A stretch of DNA of 64,000 nt, taken from the IMG/VR virus record IMGVR_UViG_3300028883_000036, positions 1 to 64,000 of that record; one strand, 5' to 3'. The notes beneath the pieces were generated by a model. That model saw nothing but the letters and a program-made list of their open reading frames with translations, did not search any database and was not told the origin of the DNA. Shown piece after piece: positions 47,248 to 56,571 of this stretch. Both the position numbers and the translations under genes were made by a program. The stretch is from a virus. Every line of letters begins with the position of its first letter. Positions within the stretch are counted from its first letter, which is position 1.

Positions 47248-47840
47248 AACAAAATTTTATCTATAACAGATAATGGTTCAGGTTCACTATATTTTTGAAA
47301 AATTACTTTAAATGGATATTTATCTAAATCCATGTAATTTTTTCCACCAGCACCAGCAATATAGATTTCTCCTTTCAATTTTTTTACTATTTCTATAATT
47401 CTATCATCTGGATTTTCAGCATTAATATCTATTTCAGACGCTTTAACAAAAATAGAATTAAATCCTAAAATATTAGCTATAATTTTTGATAATTCACAAT
47501 TTAATTCTAATAATTTTTTATGTTCCTTTTCTAGTACTTTTTTTATACGTTTCCAGTTACTATTATTTTTACATTTATAGTTCTGTTCTATAGTATTTAT
47601 ATGTTTTTTTACCCATTTATTACCATTAATCTCTATATCTAAAATTTTTTGTCCTAATTTATGTCTTACTGGAACAGTCAACCATTTTATTCCTTGATTT
47701 GTTCTTATCTTATTTCTATTCTGCCATCCATTTTTTTCATACTGAACATTATCAAGAAACACAAATATATCAGATTTGTCTATCTTATCGAAATATCCAC
47801 CCCAAGGAAGATATTGTGGTTGATGTATTGAAATTATCAT
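47244..47840 (-). CDS. WbqC-family protein, 198 aa
   Basis: The start MIISIHQPQYLPWGGYFDKI, VQYEKNGWQNRNKIRT and LTVPV are WbqC signatures. WbqC-like proteins occur in O-antigen and capsule clusters, probably as transferases acting on amino sugars. This matches the deacetylase next door. Confidence 0.85.
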   Translation of the reverse strand: MIISIHQPQYLPWGGYFDKIDKSDIFVFLDNVQYEKNGWQNRNKIRTNQGIKWLTVPVRHKLGQKILDIEINGNKWVKKHINTIEQNYKCKNNSNWKRIKKVLEKEHKKLLELNCELSKIIANILGFNSIFVKASEIDINAENPDDRIIEIVKKLKGEIYIAGAGGKNYMDLDKYPFKVIFQKYSEPEPLSVIDKILL

Positions 47841-48388
47841 TTTTCTAAAATCGTAAGTCCATTGTTGTTTTTATAATGTTTTTTTATTTTCCATTCAGTA
47901 GAAGAAACAAATTCATTAACTGCTTGCATAAGTCCTGGTTCAGATTTGTCTTCTCCAATATTACCATATGTTTCCGTATCATGTAAAATAATATATTTTT
48001 TTACTTTATTATTAAATAATTCTAATTCTTTTTTTAATTGCTTATATACATGAAAAGTATCAATAAATAAAATATCAGTTTCATCTATATCAATAGTTAA
48101 AACATCAGCTTGTATAAATTTAAAATCAATATTATTTTTATCTGCCCATTCTTTAAAAATAGGTAAATAAATTTTAAGTCTAGGCAAAATTTTTATATCA
48201 TAACAAGTAAATTTCTTAGGACAACTCAATAACCATGCAGTAGTTGATTCACCCCATCTAACACCAAATTCTGTAACAGTTAATCCCTTACCATATTTTA
48301 TAAGAGTAGGTAAATGTTCTCTTATATCTGAATTATTCTTTCCTAAAAATTGATTATATAATTTTTTAATATTCATATCCATACCCAT
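47837..48388 (-). CDS. Methyltransferase-like protein, 183 aa
   Basis: VTEFGVRWGESTTAWLL (motif I, near 37-53), FTCYDIKILPRL, ILFIDTFHVYKQLKKEL and YIILHDTETYG form a class I layout. The start could be one of three nearby ATGs. It likely modifies a sugar. Confidence 0.75.
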   Translation of the reverse strand: MGMDMNIKKLYNQFLGKNNSDIREHLPTLIKYGKGLTVTEFGVRWGESTTAWLLSCPKKFTCYDIKILPRLKIYLPIFKEWADKNNIDFKFIQADVLTIDIDETDILFIDTFHVYKQLKKELELFNNKVKKYIILHDTETYGNIGEDKSEPGLMQAVNEFVSSTEWKIKKHYKNNNGLTILEK

Positions 48389-48433
48389 ATCCTCTAAAAA
48401 TTTTAGAATTTTTAATTATTCTATTTACTCTAT

Positions 48434-48982
48434 CTATACAACTGTTTTCCCATTTAATTTGATATCTTCTTTCTGGCTTACATGTTTTTTTATAAACCCC
48501 TTCATATTCTTACTACATAAAAGTTCTATATTTTTTTCAATTTTATTCTTGCTCCAATTCCACCATTTTATTTTTAACAATTTATCTATTATATCTTCAT
48601 CAAATCGTTTTTTTATTAATTTTGCTGGATTCCCACCTACTATGGAATATGGTTCAATATCTTTTGTTACTACCGTTTTTGCAGCTATTACAGAACCATC
48701 ACTTATCTTAACTCCACCCATTATTGTTACACCATGCCCTATCCATACATCATTTCCAATTATAACATCACCCATACTTTTAGGATGCCCTTTAGGAAAA
48801 TTATTACAATTCTTCCAAGATTTTTTAAATTCAGAAAATGGGTAAGTAGTTATCCAATTATAATTATGGCCTATATTTACAACTTGTATATCAGCTATTG
48901 AACAAAATTTTCCAATTATTATTTTTCCTGCACCATCTTCATTTATTTTTACAGCATATGAATATTCACCCATTTTAATCAT
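48434..48982 (-). CDS. Hexapeptide-repeat O-acetyltransferase 2, 182 aa
   Basis: A paralogue of the enzyme at 41643: GDVIIGNDVWIGHGVTIMGG, VVTKDIEPYSIVGGNPAKLI and WWNWSKNKIE. The two copies lie 6 kb apart and have diverged in their N-terminal parts. GGAG precedes the ATG. Confidence 0.85.
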   Translation of the reverse strand: MIKMGEYSYAVKINEDGAGKIIIGKFCSIADIQVVNIGHNYNWITTYPFSEFKKSWKNCNNFPKGHPKSMGDVIIGNDVWIGHGVTIMGGVKISDGSVIAAKTVVTKDIEPYSIVGGNPAKLIKKRFDEDIIDKLLKIKWWNWSKNKIEKNIELLCSKNMKGFIKKHVSQKEDIKLNGKTVV

Positions 48983-49737
48983 AATATTCTCCTTTTTACT
49001 AATTCATTTAGAAATATTTCTTTAAATGTAGTCTTCATAATAGATTCTTTAATATACATTCCAAATTCTTTTCTTTTTTTGTTATCTCTCCATTCATCTA
49101 TAACATCTAAAAAATTGTCTTGTGTATATTCTATTATATAAGGAGAATGAAATCCATATCCAATAGTTTTTTCTTGAAACATAACCTTACCCTTACAAAA
49201 AATTAATGCCCCCCTTAAAGGTGTATATTTCCATGAATTACTATTTAGTATATTAATATTAAATTTAGTTCTTTTAATTATTTTGTCTCTTTCTTCACCA
49301 AAAATCTTAAAATTATCAATGTTATATTTTTTTAATATATTCTTCCTTCTATTTTTAACATCAGTAACTCCACCACAAAAAAAGAAATTAATATCTTCTT
49401 CTAATTCATCACCAAAATAATCAAAATATTTAGAATATCCTATAGGTAAATATATATTATTATTTTCGAAAAAATCTAAAACTAAATCATATGAATCAGA
49501 CCATACACTTGGTTGTTCTGTTTGAACAAGAATATTATATCCTCTTGATAATTTATCATATGCAAATCTTCCATGAACAATAATATTAATATTATTAGAT
49601 AATGGTAATCTCTTTGTTTTTAATGCTACCCAATGTGTTTCATATTCACATATTTCTGCTATACTATCTTCTATTGATTTTACTAATTCAATAAAAGTTT
49701 TTCTTCCTCCTGTGCATATTATGTTTACTTTTTTCAT
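48979..49737 (-). CDS. Glycosyltransferase-like protein (CgeB-type), 252 aa
   Basis: A GT-B-like pattern: an N-terminal strand-helix pattern ending VQTEQPSVWSDSYDLVLDFF, then FFFCGGVTDVKNRRKNIL, RTKFNINIL and a C-terminal helix region. Not certain, but consistent with CgeB-like transferases. It overlaps the acetyltransferase gene by four bases. Confidence 0.6.
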   Translation of the reverse strand: MKKVNIICTGGRKTFIELVKSIEDSIAEICEYETHWVALKTKRLPLSNNINIIVHGRFAYDKLSRGYNILVQTEQPSVWSDSYDLVLDFFENNNIYLPIGYSKYFDYFGDELEEDINFFFCGGVTDVKNRRKNILKKYNIDNFKIFGEERDKIIKRTKFNINILNSNSWKYTPLRGALIFCKGKVMFQEKTIGYGFHSPYIIEYTQDNFLDVIDEWRDNKKRKEFGMYIKESIMKTTFKEIFLNELVKRRIL

Positions 49738-49738
49738 A

Positions 49739-50323
49739 TTAATGATTTTTCTTAAATATTTCTACTGCTTCAATTATTTTATTCATTTTTTTATCTTTTT
49801 CCCATTTACCATGATCCCCTTCAAATGGATATTTTTTCTTATATTCATCTAATTTTTTACATATTCTAAACGCCATATGATAAGCATTTTTTAGTTTACT
49901 CATAAAAGGCTCTAATTCCTCACATTCAAAATATTTTGCTATTTTATATACTTCAGCATAATATTTTACTAATTCATATCTTTTATAATTATTATCTGGT
50001 TCTTTAAAAAAATTATCTTCAATTATAGGTTCATATTTATATTCAGGTAATTTCTTTACTTCTTCTAAAAATTCTTCGATATAATCTTTATCATTTTCAA
50101 AAAATTCTTTCTGATTATTGTATGTAGGATCATCAAGTTTCTTAAAATCTTCAAGTTTACTAGTAGCATATTTTCCAAGAGGATTACATAACTGTAAATT
50201 CAAATATATATTTTTTATAAGTTTTTTTTCATAGTCTGAAAATGTTCTTTTTTCTTCCCATTTTTTAAATTCTTTATATGTATAAACTAATGCAAGACAT
50301 ATATTATTATTTCTATTGTACAT
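49739..50323 (-). CDS. Hypothetical helical protein, 194 aa
   Basis: A Lys/Glu/Tyr-rich helical protein with no recognised domain. GAGG precedes the ATG. It overlaps the following gene. Confidence 0.55.
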   Translation of the reverse strand: MYNRNNNICLALVYTYKEFKKWEEKRTFSDYEKKLIKNIYLNLQLCNPLGKYATSKLEDFKKLDDPTYNNQKEFFENDKDYIEEFLEEVKKLPEYKYEPIIEDNFFKEPDNNYKRYELVKYYAEVYKIAKYFECEELEPFMSKLKNAYHMAFRICKKLDEYKKKYPFEGDHGKWEKDKKMNKIIEAVEIFKKNH

Positions 50324-51362
50324 TTAGAACCTCTTTGAATATTTTTCTTTCGCTTTCAGTTACCTTCTTCCAAGTCCAATTTTCTAATATGGTTTTTCTA
50401 GCATTCATACCCATTTCAAAACATTTTTGTTTATCATTTTTAAAATTCTGTATAAAATTTACAAATTTATTTATTTTAGTACCATTATCCTTATGTATAA
50501 TAAATCCATTGTAATTATTTTTTATAAATTCAGGCATATTACCTATATGATTTGATATAATTGGTTTTCCACATGCAGCAGCTTCTAGAGCAGGATTTGG
50601 TGTTCCATCAATTGTAGAAGCAACAATATAAAAATCAGCTTGATTATAAAATTCTCTCATTTTATTAGGAGAAAGAGCATTTGTATAATTTCTATCATTT
50701 ATAATAAGTTTCACACCTGCTTCTCTACATGCTGGTATAATAATATCCTTTAATCCCTTTTCTTTTATAGGTTTACCAACATATGCGGCAACCAATTGTT
50801 CATTATCTCTTTTTGGTTTGCTTGACATTGGATAAAATATATTTTCATCTACTCCTCTAGTAGCACAAAAAGTTTTTCCATTATAGTGTTTTTTTAAATC
50901 TTCTAATGATAATAAATTATTTGCCCCTATTGCTTCACATCCTTTTGAAAATTTATGAAAATTTGTTTTATTTTGAAATATAGGTTTTACAGTAGGAAAT
51001 CCAGTAACAATAGTTATTATTTTCACATTACCCATCAATCTTTTTACATTCTTTTTAACTAACATAGTATGAAAAAGAAGATATATAAGATCATATTTTT
51101 TTATATTCTGTTTTTGAGAATTAACATAGTTTCTAAATTTATTAAAAAGAAAAACTTCCTTATCATTGTTTATTTGTGTAAATTTTTTAACATCATTTAC
51201 TGTAAAAACATCACTTAGTTTTCTTTCAATCATATCAAATCCTTCATTATCTACTAAATCAAAATCAAATTCATTAGATAAATATTTTTTGATATATTGT
51301 CCACGGACCCATCCCCCCCATCCTTTAACATCTGAAACCAATAAAATCTTTTTTTTATTCAT
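50313..51362 (-). CDS. Family 4 glycosyltransferase, 349 aa
   Basis: A GT-B enzyme: VAAYVGKPIKEKGL, then STIDGTPNPALEAAACGKPIISNHIGNMPEF (near 253-283), the E-x7-E donor site of GT4. The N-terminal lobe starts ILLVSDVKGWGGW. A paralogue lies at 52792. Confidence 0.88.
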   Translation of the reverse strand: MNKKKILLVSDVKGWGGWVRGQYIKKYLSNEFDFDLVDNEGFDMIERKLSDVFTVNDVKKFTQINNDKEVFLFNKFRNYVNSQKQNIKKYDLIYLLFHTMLVKKNVKRLMGNVKIITIVTGFPTVKPIFQNKTNFHKFSKGCEAIGANNLLSLEDLKKHYNGKTFCATRGVDENIFYPMSSKPKRDNEQLVAAYVGKPIKEKGLKDIIIPACREAGVKLIINDRNYTNALSPNKMREFYNQADFYIVASTIDGTPNPALEAAACGKPIISNHIGNMPEFIKNNYNGFIIHKDNGTKINKFVNFIQNFKNDKQKCFEMGMNARKTILENWTWKKVTESERKIFKEVLNVQ

Positions 51363-51624
51363 TAATATCCCTATATTTTACCCCGCCATTTACCATAGCT
51401 CTAACTAAAATAGTAGCCATTTTTCTTAAATCATGTAAACAAATTTCAGGAACATCAATATCTTTTTCATTATCATTTTCTTGATAATTTTTTCTAAATT
51501 TATTTAAATATTCTTCTAATAAAATTATTTCTCCCGTAACTGACAATTTTTTTGAATTAGGCCATTTTTTATCTTGATATTCTCTTTCTTCTGCTATTGC
51601 TTCTAATGCATGTTGTATATCCAT
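51355..51624 (-). CDS. Small conserved phage protein, MazG-like layout, 89 aa
   Basis: EAIAEEREYQDKKW near the start and HDLRKMATILVRAM near the end resemble a small all-alpha phage family related in layout to NTP pyrophosphatases. No catalytic set can be confirmed. Confidence 0.55.
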   Translation of the reverse strand: MDIQHALEAIAEEREYQDKKWPNSKKLSVTGEIILLEEYLNKFRKNYQENDNEKDIDVPEICLHDLRKMATILVRAMVNGGVKYRDINE

Positions 51625-51638
51625 TATATCTCCTTTTT

Positions 51639-52571
51639 TTACATTTGATTTAAAATTGTTAAAACATTTTTAATTCTAATTTTACTTGAATGCATTTGTT
51701 GTATATAATTAAATGCATTTTCTCTCATTTTAGAAGTATCTTTATTCTTCCATTCATTCCATAATTTTTTAACTTGATTTGGATTATTATAACTATTGAA
51801 AGGAACATATAAATCATCTGGAATAAAATCATCCATTCCATTGAACTTCCTCATAATCATAAATGCTCCTGTTCCAAGATATTGAAAAGGTCTAACATCC
51901 ATATAACCAGGAATTTCATAACCAACACATAAACCTAAAATACATTTAGCTGAAACACTTAATTCTGGTGTTCTTTTTCTTAAATCTTGTCCTGATTGAG
52001 TCTTAAATATTTTTATAGGCATTATTTTTTGAAGGGATTCTATGAATTCTGCTCTATTATCTGCCCATCCTTGTCTATGAGCACCAGGACTACCAGTAAA
52101 TACAGGTATATTAAAGGCCAAATCAGAAGCAGGAGCAGACATTTTATCATAAGTAATAGATGAGTATGGACAAAAGAAAACAGGTATTTTAAAAGCACTC
52201 TGACAGTTTTTAACCATTGGATATGATCCTACCAAAGCAAGATCAAATACCCCTCTTAAATCTCCCATATATCTATCATGGGTTCTAGCATCTGAGCATG
52301 TATGGATAATTTTTGTATCAATATTATTTTTTATATCTTTAAAAAATTGCAATACTGTATTTACTGGATGAATATGAGAATGAAAACTCAAATGAGTAAA
52401 TATAAAATCAGGATTATAATCTAATATTCTTTTTTTAATGATATTTAATGTATTTGATTTATAATCAATCTCAAGAACATCAACATTATTCAATTTTAAT
52501 CCTTGTTTAAATGTTAAAACAAACCAACTATATCCTAATTTGGTATTACCTAATATAACTGCTTTTTTCAT
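51639..52571 (-). CDS. Glycosyltransferase-like protein, 310 aa
   Basis: A GT-B type: VILGNTKLGYSWFV, FTHLSFHSHIHPVNTVL, then HRQGWADNRAEF and RPFQYLGTGAFMIMRKFN (near 220-237), a CgeB-like C-terminal domain. It probably acts in the same pathway as its neighbours. Confidence 0.7.
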   Translation of the reverse strand: MKKAVILGNTKLGYSWFVLTFKQGLKLNNVDVLEIDYKSNTLNIIKKRILDYNPDFIFTHLSFHSHIHPVNTVLQFFKDIKNNIDTKIIHTCSDARTHDRYMGDLRGVFDLALVGSYPMVKNCQSAFKIPVFFCPYSSITYDKMSAPASDLAFNIPVFTGSPGAHRQGWADNRAEFIESLQKIMPIKIFKTQSGQDLRKRTPELSVSAKCILGLCVGYEIPGYMDVRPFQYLGTGAFMIMRKFNGMDDFIPDDLYVPFNSYNNPNQVKKLWNEWKNKDTSKMRENAFNYIQQMHSSKIRIKNVLTILNQM

Positions 52572-52580
52572 ATTATTCTC

Positions 52581-52781
52581 CTAATCATTATACATATACA
52601 AAGAACAATCATCATTATCTCTTGGATCATATTCTTCCCAATCATTTGCATTTATCCATTCTTTAGGAACTCTACTAATAATTGATTCTGTATGATTTTT
52701 CCAAAATTTTACTTTTGGATAAGATGTTCTTCTTACAGCAGATCTAACATGACACCATTCAATAGCTTCATTTAATTTCAT
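52581..52781 (-). CDS. Hypothetical protein, 66 aa
   Basis: A small Trp-rich protein (AVRRTSYPKVKFW, EWINANDWEEYDP) resembling the many small phage proteins with a W-x-x-x-DWE end. Not assigned. Confidence 0.55.
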   Translation of the reverse strand: MKLNEAIEWCHVRSAVRRTSYPKVKFWKNHTESIISRVPKEWINANDWEEYDPRDNDDCSLYMYND

Positions 52782-52791
52782 AAAATTTTCC

Positions 52792-54036
52792 TTATTTATT
52801 CATTCCAAATATAGATCTAAACATTTTTCTATAATTTTCAGATTGAATTTTCCAAGTCCATCCTTCTTCTATAGTTTTTCTTGCATTATTTCCCATTCTA
52901 ATTAATTCATTTCTATTCTGTTGAAAATATCTTATTTTATCAACATATGCTCCAATTTTTCTTGGAACAAGAAATCCATTATAACCATCTATAATAAATT
53001 CAGGCATATTACCTATATGATTTGATATAATCGGCCTACCACATGCAGCAGCTTCTAGAGCAGGATTTGGTGTTCCATCTTCAATTGATGCAACTACAAA
53101 ACAGTCCATTTGATTATATATTTGAGGCATTTGATCATGAGGTAATCTATCTTTCCAAGTTCTTAAATTGGTAATACTTTGAACATTAGCAGTTTTAATA
53201 GCAGGTATTATAAATTCTTTTTGTCCTTTTACTGGACATTCTTTTCCAACATGACCAACTACTAATTTACCATCTTCTTTAATAGGAGTAATGGGTTTAA
53301 AAAGTTCTTCATTTACTCCATTTGGTATATAATGAGCTTTTTCAAATCCCATATCTTGTAGCTCTTTTAATAACATTATACTATTTGCATGGTGATGCCC
53401 TGCCATTTTCATTTTTGGAAAAATTACATTTCTTCTTCTATGTGCTGTTATTCCTGTTATTTTTTTTCTTTTAGGAACTCTTGATAAAAAATTAATATAA
53501 GAAAATCCATATGTAAAATAAAGATCATATTTTTTTTGATTAATTTGACTAGTTTTTACACATCCTTCACCTAATACGCATGTTATATCAATATCAAATT
53601 CATCAGATAAATATTTTTTTAAATATTGAGATTTTATCCACCATGCCCATCCTTTAACATCTGAAATAAATAATATTTTAGGTTTTCTATTAGAGTCAAC
53701 TTTTATTGATTCTATTTTATTAAGTTCAGCTTTTTGTTGTTTATTAGGTTTAGCTTTTTGTTGTTTATTACCAACTCCTTTTCCTAATATTTTCTTATCT
53801 TTTAATTTTGGATTAACTTTAAATATTTCATCTAGTTTTTTCTTTATAAGATTTTTTTGATGCATTGCTTTATTAGTTGTTGCTTTTGCCTCTTGATTTT
53901 TTATTTTATTTATTTCTCTTTTTAAAGAACTTAATTTCACCTCATTCATTTTATGGATATTTTTTATATCTTCATCACTATATTTAAAATATTTCTGAAC
54001 ATCTTCTATCAATTGTCTAAGTTCTATATTATTCAT
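52792..54036 (-). CDS. Family 4 glycosyltransferase with N-terminal extension, 414 aa
   Basis: The C-terminal 300 residues are a paralogue of the gene at 50313: SDVKGWAWWIKSQYLKKYLS, VGHVGKECPVKGQ and SIEDGTPNPALEAAACGRPI. The first 120 residues are a Lys-rich helical extension with a short repeat KPNKQQKAELNK, absent from the other copy. AAGAGAG precedes the ATG. Confidence 0.85.
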   Translation of the reverse strand: MNNIELRQLIEDVQKYFKYSDEDIKNIHKMNEVKLSSLKREINKIKNQEAKATTNKAMHQKNLIKKKLDEIFKVNPKLKDKKILGKGVGNKQQKAKPNKQQKAELNKIESIKVDSNRKPKILFISDVKGWAWWIKSQYLKKYLSDEFDIDITCVLGEGCVKTSQINQKKYDLYFTYGFSYINFLSRVPKRKKITGITAHRRRNVIFPKMKMAGHHHANSIMLLKELQDMGFEKAHYIPNGVNEELFKPITPIKEDGKLVVGHVGKECPVKGQKEFIIPAIKTANVQSITNLRTWKDRLPHDQMPQIYNQMDCFVVASIEDGTPNPALEAAACGRPIISNHIGNMPEFIIDGYNGFLVPRKIGAYVDKIRYFQQNRNELIRMGNNARKTIEEGWTWKIQSENYRKMFRSIFGMNK

Positions 54037-54902
54037 AAGCACTCTCTTATAATATTAATTGCATAATCTATTGTAAATTCAGGCCATTCTTTTTCTATTT
54101 TATCAAATATTTCTTCTATAACAACATTTTTAACTTTTGACATAGTTGATACAAAATAATCTAATTCTTTTATATCTTTAATTAATAATCCATTAAACAT
54201 AGAATGAAAATATTTATGTTCTATAGGAAGTAAAGGTAAACATCCCATATTCATAGCATATAAATATTCTGGATTCAAGTAACCAATTTTATATGCTTTG
54301 TCTGTATCAAAAGCAACAGTAGTATTACCTTTATCATATATAGGATATCTATTATTTAAAAAAATAAGATTATCTTTTCTATATTCTTCTTTCTTAAAAT
54401 CAGATATAAACATTGTATCATATGCCACTTTTTTATCATGAAATACTCTTGAATAATTTTGTATCCATTTTTCAAATCCTTTGATTTGATATTCTAATTT
54501 ATAATAGGAGTATACTAAATCAAATTTTCTATGTTCATGATCAACTATAATTTTAGTATCATCTATCCATTCAGGAAGATATTTAAATCCAAATCTTTCT
54601 GAATTAATAGCAGGTTCAAATAAAAAAGTATTAAATTTACTACACCAATTTACTTCTTTTTCTGTCAATGAAAATGATCTATCAAATATAACAATAGGTA
54701 TATCTGATTTTATATAAGTCTGTAATAAGGATGCTTGCTTTAACCAAGCACCCTCATGTTCAGATATTTTAGAAACCCAATCAATAAATAAACCATCAAT
54801 ATCTATTGGATTTTTTGGATCAAAATCATCAATTAAAATAAAAGGTAAACCTAACTTTTGTTTAAATTTTGTAGTTAATTTATTTGATAAAATTCCTATC
54901 AT
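54033..54902 (-). CDS. Hypothetical protein, 289 aa (possible glycosyltransferase)
   Basis: A soluble alpha/beta protein. Segments such as PIVIFDRSFSLTEKEV, the central KIIVDHEHRKFDLVYSYYKLE and a C-terminal NPEYLYAMNMGCLPLLP (near 219-235) resemble the donor lobe of GT-B enzymes. Not certain. Confidence 0.55.
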   Translation of the reverse strand: MIGILSNKLTTKFKQKLGLPFILIDDFDPKNPIDIDGLFIDWVSKISEHEGAWLKQASLLQTYIKSDIPIVIFDRSFSLTEKEVNWCSKFNTFLFEPAINSERFGFKYLPEWIDDTKIIVDHEHRKFDLVYSYYKLEYQIKGFEKWIQNYSRVFHDKKVAYDTMFISDFKKEEYRKDNLIFLNNRYPIYDKGNTTVAFDTDKAYKIGYLNPEYLYAMNMGCLPLLPIEHKYFHSMFNGLLIKDIKELDYFVSTMSKVKNVVIEEIFDKIEKEWPEFTIDYAINIIRECL

Positions 54903-54904
54903 AA

Positions 54905-55294
54905 CTAATCCTCTTTTGGTGGAATTATACTTTTCTTTGCTCCTGTTTTTTTAGATTTTACTTTTTTCAGCATTTCTTCATGATCATCTTTGCTAATTAC
55001 AGTTCCTTCTAACATTGCTGTTTTAAGAATTACTGCTTTAACTGGATCACTTAATGCATGACACCCACCATCAAATGATACCTCATCAATTTTAAGTCCT
55101 TTAAATCCTTTAACTTTATTTTTTGCAAATTTAACCAAAGTATTTATAGCTTCTTCACTAGTATAAGCAATAATACCAGCAGTATATGCTTGATCTTTAC
55201 TGCTTCCTTTTACATCCATTTCATATCTGATCTTATAAAGACCAATTCCCTTTTCTGTTTTAAAATTATCATTTCTTTCTACATTTTCAATCAT
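54905..55294 (-). CDS. Hypothetical protein, 129 aa
   Basis: A soluble protein with a beta-rich N-terminal part (IGLYKIRYEMDVKGSSKDQ) and a Lys-rich tail. At the boundary between the glycan island and the replication genes. Not recognised. Confidence 0.55.
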   Translation of the reverse strand: MIENVERNDNFKTEKGIGLYKIRYEMDVKGSSKDQAYTAGIIAYTSEEAINTLVKFAKNKVKGFKGLKIDEVSFDGGCHALSDPVKAVILKTAMLEGTVISKDDHEEMLKKVKSKKTGAKKSIIPPKED

Positions 55295-55296
55295 TT

Positions 55297-55521
55297 TTAT
55301 TCTCCTTTATCTTCTTCCATATAATCATATATGGGAATATATTCAACACTTCCATAAGATTTACTAATTATCTCATAGTAAGTTATTGGTTGTCCTATTT
55401 CTTTATTTTGCTTCTGACCAATTAGATTTTTTCCATAAAGAAAATAATCACCTATTTCTAAATTATTCATATCAATTTCTTTATCAATTTCTTTTAATCT
55501 AATAAATATTGTTTTTCTCAT
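55297..55521 (-). CDS. Hypothetical protein, 74 aa
   Basis: A beta-rich small protein; GDYFLYGKNLIGQKQNKEIG in the middle looks like an SH3-like or OB-like barrel. GGAG precedes the ATG. Not recognised. Confidence 0.55.
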   Translation of the reverse strand: MRKTIFIRLKEIDKEIDMNNLEIGDYFLYGKNLIGQKQNKEIGQPITYYEIISKSYGSVEYIPIYDYMEEDKGE

Positions 55522-55522
55522 A

Positions 55523-56566
55523 TCAAACTCCTGTGCTACCAAATCCACATTCAGATCTATTTGTATTTTCATTAAAACTATCTACTTCTATTATTTTTAC
55601 ATGAACTACTTGTCTAGGAATAGCTTGTAACATTCTAACTGGTAATTCTGGTTCTGGTTTTGATTTATCTATTTTTATCATTGGAGCTAATATTTCACCA
55701 GAATATCCTCTATCTATAATACCAATACTATTAGATAACATATATCCATATTTTGATATAGAACTTCTAGGAACAATATCAACATACCATCCATATGCAG
55801 GTTTTATTTTTATTCCTGTTCCGAACCAATGAATATCACCATCTTCTTTTATTTTTCTATTAAAAGTTAAATCATATCCACAATCGGATGCTCTTTTTTT
55901 GAATGGAATAACAGCATTTTTATGAGTTTTTACTACTCTAAATTCTATAAATTTTTTATTATTTCCTATACCTTTTAATCCAGGCAAATAAGATGCCCAA
56001 TCCAAATATCTATAAAATTTTCTATCCAAATAAATAGAAGCATTATCATATAATAATGACAAGAAATCTAAAGCATTAATACCATAAAATAGTAACTTAT
56101 CATTTATTTTATGTGATTCAATATTTATTTTACTTTGAATACCATATAATAATTTATCAGATTTATTTGTAATTCCACATTCGGGACTATCTCTACCATC
56201 TGTGGTTCTAATATAACCATCTCCATCCATAACCCCTCTAATAAAATGTATTATAAAATCATCTTCAATTTCTGGAAAATCAACTATTTCTGATTTTTTA
56301 CCACAATTTATTTTTAAATGTCTACATACATCCTTAATCATTTCTTTTGATGAAAGAGATATTCCTACTAAATTATTATCTTTTTTATTAATTGGTAATG
56401 AATCACAAATAATATTTCTTATTTTCTCAATTAATGATATATCTTTTTTATTAATATAAATTTGGATAATAGATTCACATATACTTCCATCTGCTGCTAT
56501 AAATCCTAATATATATGCTTTTTCTTCTGAATCTATATTTTTGAAAAAATTTCTATTAGTTATCAT
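55523..56566 (-). CDS. LAGLIDADG endonuclease-dUTPase fusion, about 347 aa
   Basis: Residues 1 to about 200 form a LAGLIDADG homing endonuclease with two motifs, AYILGFIAADGS (near 18) and FIRGVMDGDGYI (near 107). Residues from about 205 form a complete dUTPase: DCGYDLTF, VPRSSISKYG, GIIDRGYSGEI, PRQVVHV and RSECGFGSTGV (the five motifs). dUTPase breaks dUTP to dUMP and pyrophosphate, feeding thymidylate synthase. The endonuclease is not in the usual intein position because no N-terminal dUTPase part precedes it. An alternative TTG start lies at 56575. Confidence 0.88.
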   Translation of the reverse strand: MITNRNFFKNIDSEEKAYILGFIAADGSICESIIQIYINKKDISLIEKIRNIICDSLPINKKDNNLVGISLSSKEMIKDVCRHLKINCGKKSEIVDFPEIEDDFIIHFIRGVMDGDGYIRTTDGRDSPECGITNKSDKLLYGIQSKINIESHKINDKLLFYGINALDFLSLLYDNASIYLDRKFYRYLDWASYLPGLKGIGNNKKFIEFRVVKTHKNAVIPFKKRASDCGYDLTFNRKIKEDGDIHWFGTGIKIKPAYGWYVDIVPRSSISKYGYMLSNSIGIIDRGYSGEILAPMIKIDKSKPEPELPVRMLQAIPRQVVHVKIIEVDSFNENTNRSECGFGSTGV

Positions 56567-56571
56567 TTTTT

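Noticed and set aside
55523-56566. A canonical intein in dUTPase
   Set aside because: No N-terminal extein, no Cys/Ser at an intein start and no HN-C/S/T splice end before the dUTPase part.
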